Positions 1-5,097 of a DNA stretch of 5,097 nucleotides are shown piece by piece. Position 1 is the stretch's first letter. The number at the start of each line of letters is the position of its first letter. The notes below the pieces were generated by a model. It worked only from the letters and a program-made list of their open reading frames with translations. It searched no databases and was not told where the DNA came from. The translations under genes and the position numbers were made by a program. The DNA is from Limnohabitans sp. (lineage in GTDB: Bacteria; Pseudomonadota; Gammaproteobacteria; Burkholderiales; Burkholderiaceae_C). The stretch is from contig JAKFXJ010000073.1 in assembly GCA_021731425.1 (NCBI GenBank), positions 1 through 5,097 of the forward strand, in the 5' to 3' direction.

Positions 1-441
1 GGTGTCAATGGCGTCGAAATGGATAGAGGCCGACATCGCCGCAACGTGTTCGGCCAATTGCCACAGGTATTGCGACACCACCCAGAGCATGCCGGGCCTT
101 TGGTGGAGCAGCAGGGCCAGCTCTTGGCTGCTGGTACACCAGGCATCGCCCCCAGTCTGAACTTGGCAGTGCAAATGGCCAGGCGCCGAACTCAGCATGG
201 CGCCCAAGCCAATGGCGCCCTCTTGGCCCACCAGGCCGACGGCAAGTGTGTGTTGCTCAGGACTTTTCACCAGCAGCGCAACCGAAGCACAGGTCAAAAA
301 ATAGACCTTGGGGCTGCCGTCCAGATAGGGATGCCCCAACATCTGACCGGCCGTGAGCGTGACCTGATGGCAGATGGTCTGCAACTGTTTCTGATCTTCC
401 TTGGCCAGTTGAAAGATGAGTCCGTTGGTCAAGAGCGTCAC
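1..441 (-). CDS. Crp/Fnr-family regulator, N-terminal sensor domain (3' end cut by window edge)
   Basis: Reading the minus strand from GTG at 441 gives 147 codons with no stop, running off the left edge. An in-frame TAA lies at 450-448, so the start is GTG 441 or TTG 432; GTG keeps the family's usual N-terminus (LLTNGLIFQLAKED, like NRLLAALPAED). The protein has the cyclic-nucleotide-binding beta-barrel pattern of Crp/Fnr-like regulators: GQMLGHPYLDG near residues 35-45, VYFLTCASVALLV near 48-60, the VGLVGQEGAIGLGAML segment near 70-85, and QTGGDAW matching the usual QSAGHAY. The following helical stretch WVVSQYLWQLAEHV fits the long dimer helix. The phosphate-binding Arg-Ser/Thr cassette of true cAMP receptors is not seen, so cAMP is unlikely to be the ligand. 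The helix-turn-helix would lie outside the window. A related gene diverges from it at 632. Fold assignment is fairly secure; ligand and targets are unknown. Confidence 0.8.
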   Translation of the reverse strand, partial: MTLLTNGLIFQLAKEDQKQLQTICHQVTLTAGQMLGHPYLDGSPKVYFLTCASVALLVKSPEQHTLAVGLVGQEGAIGLGAMLSSAPGHLHCQVQTGGDAWCTSSQELALLLHQRPGMLWVVSQYLWQLAEHVAAMSASIHFDAIDT

Positions 442-504
442 TGAAAGTTACCCGTTAGCACGGCGATCGAAAGGCGATGCCGAGTCAATAAAAATGGCCA
501 GATG

Positions 505-517
505 AACATGTGATGTT
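505..517. promoter_or_regulatory. Short palindrome, possible operator
   Basis: AACAT-GTG-ATGTT is a perfect 5-bp inverted repeat with a 3-bp spacer. It lies just downstream of the predicted start of the leftward transcript and includes the half-site TGTGA, reminiscent of Crp half-sites but without a second TCACA at Crp spacing. It lies between two Crp/Fnr-type genes, so autoregulation is possible. Arms this short can arise by chance. Confidence 0.25.
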
Positions 518-530
518 TGGAAGCCGGGAA

Positions 531-559
531 AGTATATGTCGCTGTTTACTTGAGTTGAA
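531..559 (-). promoter_or_regulatory. Candidate sigma-70 promoter for the leftward Crp/Fnr-type gene
   Basis: On the minus strand TATACT (536-531) is a strong -10 match. A poor -35, TTCAAC (559-554), lies 17 bp upstream. Transcription would begin near 524, leaving a leader of about 83 nt before GTG 441. The -35 matches only half the consensus, so an activator or another element may be needed. Confidence 0.4.
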
Positions 560-574
560 CAGTGGATGCGTCGC

Positions 575-601
575 TTGATTGTTCGTTAAAGAACATAAAA
601 T
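575..601 (+). promoter_or_regulatory. Candidate promoter for the rightward Crp/Fnr-type gene
   Basis: TTGATT (575-580) and TAAAAT (596-601) resemble -35 and -10 boxes but are 15 bp apart, shorter than the 16-18 bp optimum. Transcription would start near 608, downstream of the ATG at 605, which favours the next in-frame ATG at 632 as the real start codon. The 14-bp near-palindrome at 581-594 fills most of the spacer. Confidence 0.4.
581..594. promoter_or_regulatory. 14-bp near-palindrome in the promoter spacer, possible operator
   Basis: GTTCGTTAAAGAAC pairs with its own reverse complement at 12 of 14 positions (GTTC-n-TTAA-n-GAAC). It sits between the candidate -35 and -10 boxes of the rightward gene, where a bound dimer would block RNA polymerase. 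The symmetry is seen in the sequence; the operator role is inferred. Confidence 0.35.
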
Positions 602-631
602 TCAATGCTGCCCAGCAGGGCGTTCGGAGTC

Positions 632-1345
632 ATGCCCTTGTCCAACAAAAAAATTGAAAACGCTTTGCTCGCCACGATGCTGGGTGATGGCGCTTCGTGG
701 GAGGGAGTGCACATTTCGCGCGTGAATTTGCCATCGGGCCACCTGCAGCAGGAGCCGGGCGAATGGGCGTATTTTCCGGTCGATGCATTGATCAGTTGGG
801 TGCCGACCCATGCCATGCCGGGCGCCGTGGCGCTCGTGGGGCAGCGCGGTTGTGTGCTGTGGCCTTCGGCCCCGAGTGCACATGTGCAGGTGCATGTGGT
901 GTCACCGGGGCATGCGTACCGGTTGGACTGGGCCGCAGTACGCCAAGACCCTTCACGTTTTGCACCATGGCTTTGGCACACCACAGCGGCCGCGCAAAGT
1001 CTCATCGCTCAAATGGCCCAGTGGTCATTTTGTGCGCAGCACCACAGCCCTTCGCAACGCTTGGCCAGTTGGTTGCTGCATGGCTTGGCGCAGTCTTCCA
1101 AAGCTGAGCTGTTGCTCAGTGAGCAGAGCCTGCCGCTGGGCATGCAGCAGTGGCTTCGCACCTCACACGCTGTTTCAGGCGCAGTTTCAGACGCAGTTTC
1201 AGAAGCTGTGGACGCACAGGCCAACCATGACCCAGGTTACATCCTGAAAGACGGCTGCTTGCGCACCACCGACACAGCGCAGCTCTTGGCACAGGCCTGC
1301 GCGTGCCACACCAGCCTGTGCAGTCTGGATGCCGCACCGCATTGA
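632..1345 (+). CDS. Crp/Fnr-like protein with a degenerate, repeat-bearing DNA-binding region
   Basis: From ATG 632 the product is 237 residues, a usual length for this family. ATG 605 would add nine residues, but the candidate -10 box at 596-601 argues against it. Neither start has a good ribosome binding site; GGAG at 626-629 is very close to ATG 632. The sensor half matches the family: YFPVDALISW (47-56, usual YFPTSGVVSL), VALVGQRG (66-73, usual VGxEG, here with Arg for the Glu), HAYRLDW (94-100), then AQHHSPSQRLASWLL (about 135-149, usual HHSVEQRLARWLL). The C-terminal wing is recognisable as GYILKDGCLRTTD (202-214), with ACACH (222-226) for the usual ACECY. Between them the conserved LGVRR of the recognition helix is replaced by LRTSH followed by four AVSx-type tetrapeptides (180-195). 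DNA binding may therefore be altered or lost. It is a distant relative of the divergent gene at 1-441. It ends 26 bp before the convergent dehydrogenase gene, with no clear terminator. Confidence 0.75.
   Translation: MPLSNKKIENALLATMLGDGASWEGVHISRVNLPSGHLQQEPGEWAYFPVDALISWVPTHAMPGAVALVGQRGCVLWPSAPSAHVQVHVVSPGHAYRLDWAAVRQDPSRFAPWLWHTTAAAQSLIAQMAQWSFCAQHHSPSQRLASWLLHGLAQSSKAELLLSEQSLPLGMQQWLRTSHAVSGAVSDAVSEAVDAQANHDPGYILKDGCLRTTDTAQLLAQACACHTSLCSLDAAPH
1169..1216 (+). repeat. 12-bp in-frame tandem repeat, three copies plus a decayed fourth
   Basis: Units start at 1169, 1181, 1193 and 1205. The first three follow GCWGTTTCAGRM (GCTGTTTCAGGC, GCAGTTTCAGAC, GCAGTTTCAGAA); the fourth, GCTGTGGACGCA, keeps only the first part. 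They encode AVSG, AVSD, AVSE and AVDA. A 12-bp period keeps the reading frame if the copy number changes. The repeat lies where the recognition helix of the Crp/Fnr-type helix-turn-helix is expected. Confidence 0.85.
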
Positions 1346-1371
1346 GTGGCGGGCGGTCAAGCCGGGTTGAT

Positions 1372-3198
1372 TCAGGCTGTGATCTGCTCTGCTGTGATGC
1401 GCCTCGCCAAAGACTCGGCCACCTTGATGCCATCCACCCCCGCCGACAAAATGCCGCCCGCATAACTGGCGCCTTCGCCTGCCGGGTACAAGCCTTGGGT
1501 GTTGGTGCTTTGGTGGTCGTCGCCACGCGGAATGCGCAGGGGCGATGAGGTGCGTGTTTCCACCCCGGTCATCACCGCGTCCGCCATGTCATAGCCCTTG
1601 ATCTTGCGGCCAAACACCGGCAGTGCTTCGCGCATGGCTTCGATCGCGTAGCCCGGCAACACCTCGGCCAGATCGACCAGCTTCACACCGGGTTTGTAAG
1701 ACGGCAACACGCTACCCCAGGTGGTGGAGGGGCGCTGCGCCAAAAAGTCGCCCACCAGTTGGCCGGGCGCTTCGTAGTTGCTGCCGCCCACTTCAAAGGC
1801 ACGGGTTTCAAGTTGGCGCTGCAGCACGATGCCCGCCAGCGGGTGTGCTTGGGGTGGCTGATGTGCGGCCAGTGCCGCTGCCTCTTGCGCCAGTTGCGTG
1901 CCGTCTTGTTCGCCAAAAGCGGCTTGCCAGGCAGCGGTGTCCTGTGGGTAGTCGGGTGGGTCGATGGCCACCACCATGCCCGCGTTGGCATTGCGCTCGT
2001 TGCGCGAGTACTGGCTCATGCCGTTGGTGACCACACGGCCCGGCTCGCTGGTGGCGGCCACCACGGTGCCGCCGGGGCACATGCAGAAGCTGTAAACCGC
2101 GCGGCCATTTTGTGCGTGGTGCACCAGTTTGTAATCGGCCGCGCCCAGCAGCGGGTGGCCCGCGTGGCGGCCCCAACGGGCCTGGTCGATCACGCTTTGC
2201 GGGTGCTCGATGCGCACACCAATCGAAAACGCTTTGGCCTGCATGGCCACGCCACGGCGGTGCAGCATGACAAAGGTGTCGCGCGAGCTGTGACCCAAGG
2301 CCATGACGGCGTGGCGGGTGTGCAGGGTGTGGTGTTCGCCCGTGCGCAGGTCTTGCACCAGCAGTCCGTTGAGCTGTTGGCCATTGGCGGTGGGTGCGAT
2401 CAGCACATCGCTCACGCGCTGCTCAAAACGGATCTCGCCGCCCAGCGCGATGATTTGTTCGCGGATGTGCTCAACCACCTTCACCAGCTTGAAGGTGCCG
2501 ATGTGCGGGTGCGCGGCGTACAGGATGTCGGCAGGCGCTCCGGCCTTGACGAACTCGTCCATCACCTTGCGGCCCAGGTGGCGCGGGTCTTTGATTTGGC
2601 TGTAGAGCTTGCCGTCAGAAAAGGTGCCTGCGCCGCCTTCGCCAAACTGCACATTGCTCTCGGGGTTGAGCACCTTTTTGCGCCACAAGCCCCAGGTGTC
2701 TTTGGTGCGTTCACGCACGGGTTTGCCGCGCTCCAGCACGATGGGCTTAAAACCCATTTGCGCCAGGGCCAAGGCGGCAAACATGCCGCACGGCCCAAAG
2801 CCCACCACCACCGGGCGCTCGCCTTCTTGCGCACCAAAACTGGCCGGGGCCTGGCAAGGCGGGTGCCACGCCATGTCGGGTGTGGCTTGGATGTGCGGGT
2901 TAGTCTCGAACTTGTGCAACAAGGCGGATTCGTTTTGCGCATCGGCCAGCAACAGGTCGACGATGTAAACCGCCAGCAAGTCGGCCTTGCGGGCGTCAAA
3001 GCTGCGTTTGAAGACGTGAAGGGTGGCTATGTCGGCAGCGCTGATGCCCAGGGCTTGGGCCGCCAGTTGGCGCAGTGCTTCGATGGGGTGCGGCGTGGGC
3101 AGGCGGTCTTCGTCGGTTTCGGACGGTGCATCGGCCGCGCGGCGCGATTCAATCGGCAAGGCCGACAAGGGGAGTTTGAGTTCTGAAATCCGGATCAT
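1372..3198 (-). CDS. FAD-dependent dehydrogenase, COG2509 type
   Basis: The 608-residue product starts at ATG 3198, preceded by a good Shine-Dalgarno AGAGG five bases upstream. Residues 1-110 form an N-terminal region with the segment HVFKRSFDARK (61-71), typical of this family. The FAD-binding Rossmann motif VVGFGPCGMFAALALAQMGF spans about 131-150, with the ribose-binding acid at E156 in VLERG. QFGEGGAGTFSDGKL (184-198) is the second signature. YSFCMCPGGTVV (369-380) is a conserved segment with two cysteines. The C-terminal FAD-contact region is GLYPAGEGASYAGGI (569-583). The protein is soluble, with no signal peptide or membrane segment seen. Substrate and electron acceptor are unknown for this family; annotations such as geranylgeranyl reductase-like should not be trusted. 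It follows cysK by 42 bp without a terminator and is probably co-transcribed. The long plus-strand reading frame opposite it is a composition shadow. Confidence 0.9.
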   Translation of the reverse strand: MIRISELKLPLSALPIESRRAADAPSETDEDRLPTPHPIEALRQLAAQALGISAADIATLHVFKRSFDARKADLLAVYIVDLLLADAQNESALLHKFETNPHIQATPDMAWHPPCQAPASFGAQEGERPVVVGFGPCGMFAALALAQMGFKPIVLERGKPVRERTKDTWGLWRKKVLNPESNVQFGEGGAGTFSDGKLYSQIKDPRHLGRKVMDEFVKAGAPADILYAAHPHIGTFKLVKVVEHIREQIIALGGEIRFEQRVSDVLIAPTANGQQLNGLLVQDLRTGEHHTLHTRHAVMALGHSSRDTFVMLHRRGVAMQAKAFSIGVRIEHPQSVIDQARWGRHAGHPLLGAADYKLVHHAQNGRAVYSFCMCPGGTVVAATSEPGRVVTNGMSQYSRNERNANAGMVVAIDPPDYPQDTAAWQAAFGEQDGTQLAQEAAALAAHQPPQAHPLAGIVLQRQLETRAFEVGGSNYEAPGQLVGDFLAQRPSTTWGSVLPSYKPGVKLVDLAEVLPGYAIEAMREALPVFGRKIKGYDMADAVMTGVETRTSSPLRIPRGDDHQSTNTQGLYPAGEGASYAGGILSAGVDGIKVAESLARRITAEQITA

Positions 3199-3240
3199 GG
3201 CAACCTCTGTGGCTTGTGGTTATCAAGCAAGAAGCGTTGA

Positions 3241-4161
3241 TTATCCTTGAGGCAAGAAGCCTTCGACCGACAAATAACGTTCGCCCGTGTCGTAATTGAA
3301 GCCCAGCACCGTGGCCCCGGCGGGCAGCTCGGGCAGTTTTTGGGCAATGGCGGCCAAGGTGGCGCCCGAGGAGATGCCGACCAGCATGCCTTCCTCGCGG
3401 GCCGAGCGGCGGGCGTATTCGCGAGCGGCTTCGGCGTCGACCTGAATCACCCCATCCAGCAGACCCGTGTCCAGGTTTTTGGGGATGAAGCCCGCGCCAA
3501 TGCCTTGAATGGGGTGGGGTGCGGGTGCACCGCCCGAGATCACAGGCGACGCTGCTGGCTCGACCGCAAACACTTTCATCTGTGGAAACCGCGCCTTGAG
3601 CACGCGGGCCGTGCCCGTCAGGTGTCCGCCTGTGCCCACGCCCGTGATGAGGGCGTCGATGCCCTCGGGGAAGTCGGCCAAAATTTCTTGTGCGGTGGTG
3701 CGCACATGCACCTCGATGTTGGCGGGGTTTTCAAACTGTTGCGGCATCCACGCGCCGGGGGTGCTGGCCACCAAGGCCTGGGCCCGGGCAATGGCGCCTT
3801 TCATGCCTTCGGCGCGGGGCGTTAGGTCAAAGCTCGCGCCATAGGCCAGCATCAGGCGGCGGCGCTCGACGCTCATGCTGTCGGGCATCACCAGCACCAG
3901 CTTGTAGCCTTTGACGGCGGCCACCATGGCCAAACTAATGCCGGTGTTGCCCGAAGTCGGCTCGACGATGGTGCCGCCGGGCTTTAACGCCCCGGATTGT
4001 TCTGCCGCTTCGACCATGGCCAGCGCGATGCGGTCCTTGATGGAGCCGCCCGGGTTGCTGCGTTCGGATTTGATCCACACATGGGCACCCGTGCCAAACA
4101 GGCGCTGGATGCGCACATGGGGCGTGTGGCCGATGGTGTCGAGGATGGAGTGGGCTTTCAT
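3241..4161 (-). CDS. cysK: Cysteine synthase A (O-acetylserine sulfhydrylase)
   Basis: The 306-residue product is a fold-type II PLP enzyme that makes L-cysteine from O-acetylserine and sulfide in the cytoplasm, the last step of assimilatory sulfate reduction. Visible motifs: the Schiff-base lysine K42 in [11 protein letters not shown] (36-46), the substrate loop EPTSGNTGI (67-75), the PLP-phosphate loop [10 protein letters not shown] (174-183), [15 protein letters not shown] (217-231), and GISSGA (262-267), whose serine contacts the pyridine nitrogen. The [10 protein letters not shown] segment favours CysK over CysM, though the GGSIKD lysine segment has some CysM flavour. ATG 4161 gives the normal family N-terminus [14 protein letters not shown]. 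The frame stays open for 78 more codons upstream, but that extension overlaps rnpB and resembles nothing in the family. The ribosome binding site is weak. The COG2509-type dehydrogenase gene follows 42 bp downstream. Confidence 0.93.
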   Translation of the reverse strand: MKAHSILDTIGHTPHVRIQRLFGTGAHVWIKSERSNPGGSIKDRIALAMVEAAEQSGALKPGGTIVEPTSGNTGISLAMVAAVKGYKLVLVMPDSMSVERRRLMLAYGASFDLTPRAEGMKGAIARAQALVASTPGAWMPQQFENPANIEVHVRTTAQEILADFPEGIDALITGVGTGGHLTGTARVLKARFPQMKVFAVEPAASPVISGGAPAPHPIQGIGAGFIPKNLDTGLLDGVIQVDAEAAREYARRSAREEGMLVGISSGATLAAIAQKLPELPAGATVLGFNYDTGERYLSVEGFLPQG

Positions 4162-4223
4162 GCGGTGTCCAAGAGGTTGGCTGTGACCTTGTATTGTGCG
4201 GGTGGGGGCGTGGATTGAATGTC

Positions 4224-4236
4224 TTGTGTGGCACAA
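4224..4236. promoter_or_regulatory. T-N11-A palindrome upstream of cysK, possible LysR-type site
   Basis: TTGTG-TGG-CACAA is a perfect 5-bp inverted repeat with the T-N11-A form typical of LysR-type regulators such as CysB. Its near end lies 62 bp upstream of the cysK start codon. No convincing -35/-10 pair for cysK could be picked out in 4162-4290, so the position relative to a promoter is unknown. Weak evidence. Confidence 0.25.
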
Positions 4237-4292
4237 ACATGGCATGAAGCGCCCACTGAAAACACCGCGGGGCCTGCACCCTGCGCTCAGGC

Positions 4293-4298
4293 GATAAT
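4293..4298 (+). promoter_or_regulatory. -10 box of the rnpB promoter
   Basis: GATAAT ends six bases before G4305, the first base of helix P1, as expected for a transcript starting at the 5' end of RNase P RNA. No clear -35 is seen. The region 4272-4292 instead contains the inverted repeat GCCTG-N11-CAGGC. Confidence 0.6.
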
Positions 4299-4303
4299 CA
4301 CCC

Positions 4304-4628
4304 GGTGAAGCACGCCAGACCGTCGCTGGTGCAATCTCCGAAAGGAGGCACTGGAGGAACGTCCGGACTGCACAGGACAGCGTAGGAGGTAACACCTCTC
4401 CACCGTGAGGTGAGGATCAGAGCAACAGAGACGAGCCGATTGAGTTCGGGTGAAACGGGCAATCTCTACGCGCAGCAATACCAAGTAGGCCAGCGTTGAT
4501 GTGGTTCCGCAGAGCTGGCGGGTAGGTAGCACCGAGCCGGGTGGGTAACCCTCGGCCCAGAGTAATGACGGTCACGCAGCGGGCAACCGCTGTGCACAGA
4601 ATCCGGCTTATCGGCGGGCTTCACACTT
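4304..4628 (+). ncRNA. rnpB: RNase P RNA, bacterial class A
   Basis: This is the catalytic RNA that trims 5' leaders from precursor tRNAs, working with the RnpA protein. Helix P1 is formed by GTGAAGC (4305-4311) and GCTTCAC (4618-4624). Conserved core elements follow in order: GGAGGAACGTCCGGACT (4353-4369), AACAGAGACGAG (about 4424-4435), GGGTGAAACGG (4448-4458), AGCAATACCAAGTAGG (about 4474-4489), GGGTAGGTAGCAC, and ACAGAATCCGGCTTAT (4596-4611). Hairpins with GNRA loops are visible: CTCC-GAAA-GGAG (4336-4347), CACC-GTGA-GGTG (about 4410-4421), and P18 CAGCGG-GCAA-CCGCTG (4577-4592). At about 325 nt it is shorter than the 377-nt E. coli RNA: P12 is reduced to about 4 bp (4436-4449), and the next interval is too short for P13/P14. 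Ends are approximate. It diverges from cysK. Confidence 0.95.
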
Positions 4629-4649
4629 TTTCCTCAGGGTTCATCAGCC

Positions 4650-4683
4650 CACAAAAAAACCCGCCGAAGCGGGTTTTTTTGTG
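4650..4683. terminator. Bidirectional intrinsic terminator between rnpB and the Rrf2 gene
   Basis: A perfect 15-bp inverted repeat has arms 4650-4664 and 4669-4683 around the loop CGAA (4665-4668). The GC core CCCGC/GCGGG is flanked by seven A on one side and seven T on the other, so each strand reads a GC hairpin followed by a T run. It ends rnpB on the plus strand. On the minus strand it lies 15 bp after the Rrf2 stop codon and has the very stable C(UUCG)G loop. Confidence 0.92.
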
Positions 4684-4698
4684 AGGGCTTGAAACCGT

Positions 4699-5097
4699 TT
4701 AGCCGCGCGAGGGCATCAGGCTGCCAGCCAGGGCAAACACCGAATTGGGGGCGGTAATTTTCAAGGCACTTTTGGGCTTGGCAAACACGCCGCGCTTGAC
4801 GGTTGGTTGGGGCGCTGGCTCAACGGTGACACCTTTGGTCCGCTGCTCGGCCACCAATTGGCGCAGGGTGATGGACTGCAAGTGGGTCAGCATTTTTTCG
4901 TTTAAGCTGGACCACAACTCGCTGTTCATCCAGCCGCCTTCGGCCGCAGATTCTTCTTCGGTGGGTGCGTCAACAGCACCCACGATGTCGGCCATGGTGA
5001 TTTTTTCAGCATTGCGCGACAGCGAATAACCACCGCCGGGCCCGCGTGTGCTTTCGACCAGACCATGCTGGCGAAGTTTGCTGAAAAGTTGTTCCAG
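4699..5097 (-). CDS. Rrf2/IscR-type regulator lacking the Fe-S cluster ligands (5' end cut by window edge)
   Basis: The minus strand is open from the right edge to TAA at 4701-4699, giving the last 132 residues; roughly the first 40 are outside. The visible start LEQLFSKLRQHGLVES and the wing TRGPGGGYSLSR are closely IscR-like; the glutamate in LEQLF aligns with E. coli IscR E43, which helps discriminate between DNA site types. After IVGAVDAP, E. coli IscR has a loop with C92, C98, C104 and H107. Here it is PTEEESAAEGGWMNSELW, about seven residues shorter, without any cysteine and with Ser at the histidine position. The dimer helix WSSLNEKMLTHLQSITLRQLV follows, then a basic tail ending SLMPSRG. 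The gene ends at a terminator, not in iscS/iscU, so it is not the head of an isc operon. It cannot hold an IscR-type [2Fe-2S] cluster and would behave as a permanent apo-form or sense something else. The family call is firm; the symbol iscR is withheld because of the lost ligands. Confidence 0.9.
   Translation of the reverse strand: MEQLFSKLRQHGLVESTRGPGGGYSLSRNAEKITMADIVGAVDAPTEEESAAEGGWMNSELWSSLNEKMLTHLQSITLRQLVAEQRTKGVTVEPAPQPTVKRGVFAKPKSALKITAPNSVFALAGSLMPSRG

Noticed and set aside
19..444. Plus-strand open frame of 141 codons at the left edge
   Set aside because: It is antisense to the Crp/Fnr-type gene, whose minus-strand translation matches the sensor-domain pattern; the plus-strand product resembles nothing.
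1346..1371. Possible terminator between the convergent genes
   Set aside because: No GC hairpin followed by a T run could be found on either strand in this short gap or just around it.
1759..3186. 475-codon open frame on the plus strand opposite the FAD dehydrogenase
   Set aside because: It lies entirely antisense to a gene with clear FAD motifs and family-wide similarity. Its translation is rich in Ala, Val, His and Gly with no recognisable domain. High G+C content readily creates such antisense frames.
3247..3825. Plus-strand open frame of 192 codons opposite cysK
   Set aside because: It is a shadow of cysK in a high-G+C region, without motifs or a ribosome binding site.
4272..4292. GCCTG-N11-CAGGC inverted repeat upstream of rnpB as an operator
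   Set aside because: Five-base GC-rich arms are common by chance in this sequence, and rnpB is normally expressed constitutively.
4162..4395. 78-codon N-terminal extension of cysK
   Set aside because: It has no family similarity, the normal CysK start is at 4161, and its upstream part overlaps rnpB and the rnpB promoter.

Overview
The window looks like chromosomal DNA of a betaproteobacterium in Burkholderiales, most likely Comamonadaceae or a close relative. This is inferred from the high G+C coding DNA with G/C-rich third positions, the style of the CysK and IscR-type proteins, and the compact class A RNase P RNA. The genus cannot be fixed from the sequence. No insertion sequence, CRISPR array, tRNA or phage gene was seen.

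Left part (1-1345): two divergent genes of the Crp/Fnr fold face away from each other across an AT-richer gap. The minus-strand gene (1-441) is cut by the window edge, so only its sensor domain is visible. The plus-strand gene (632-1345, or from 605) is complete. Its C-terminal DNA-binding region is degenerate and carries an in-frame 12-bp tandem repeat coding AVSx tetrapeptides. The gap between them holds candidate promoters for both directions and two short palindromes.

Middle part (1372-4161, minus strand): cysK, O-acetylserine sulfhydrylase A, is followed 42 bp downstream by a large FAD-dependent dehydrogenase of the COG2509 type. The pair is probably co-transcribed. The plus-strand gene at the left converges on this pair with a 26-bp gap.

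Right part (4162-5097): rnpB, the RNase P RNA, lies on the plus strand divergent from cysK, with a TANNNT-type -10 box at the expected distance. A perfect 15-bp hairpin flanked by A and T runs separates it from a convergent Rrf2/IscR-type regulator that runs off the right edge. This regulator has the IscR DNA-binding wing but lacks all four [2Fe-2S] ligands and has a shortened cluster loop. It is followed by a terminator rather than iscS/iscU. This is the most unusual item: a cluster-free IscR relative near cysK, recalling (by analogy only) the cluster-free Rrf2 regulator CymR of Firmicutes, which works with CysK.
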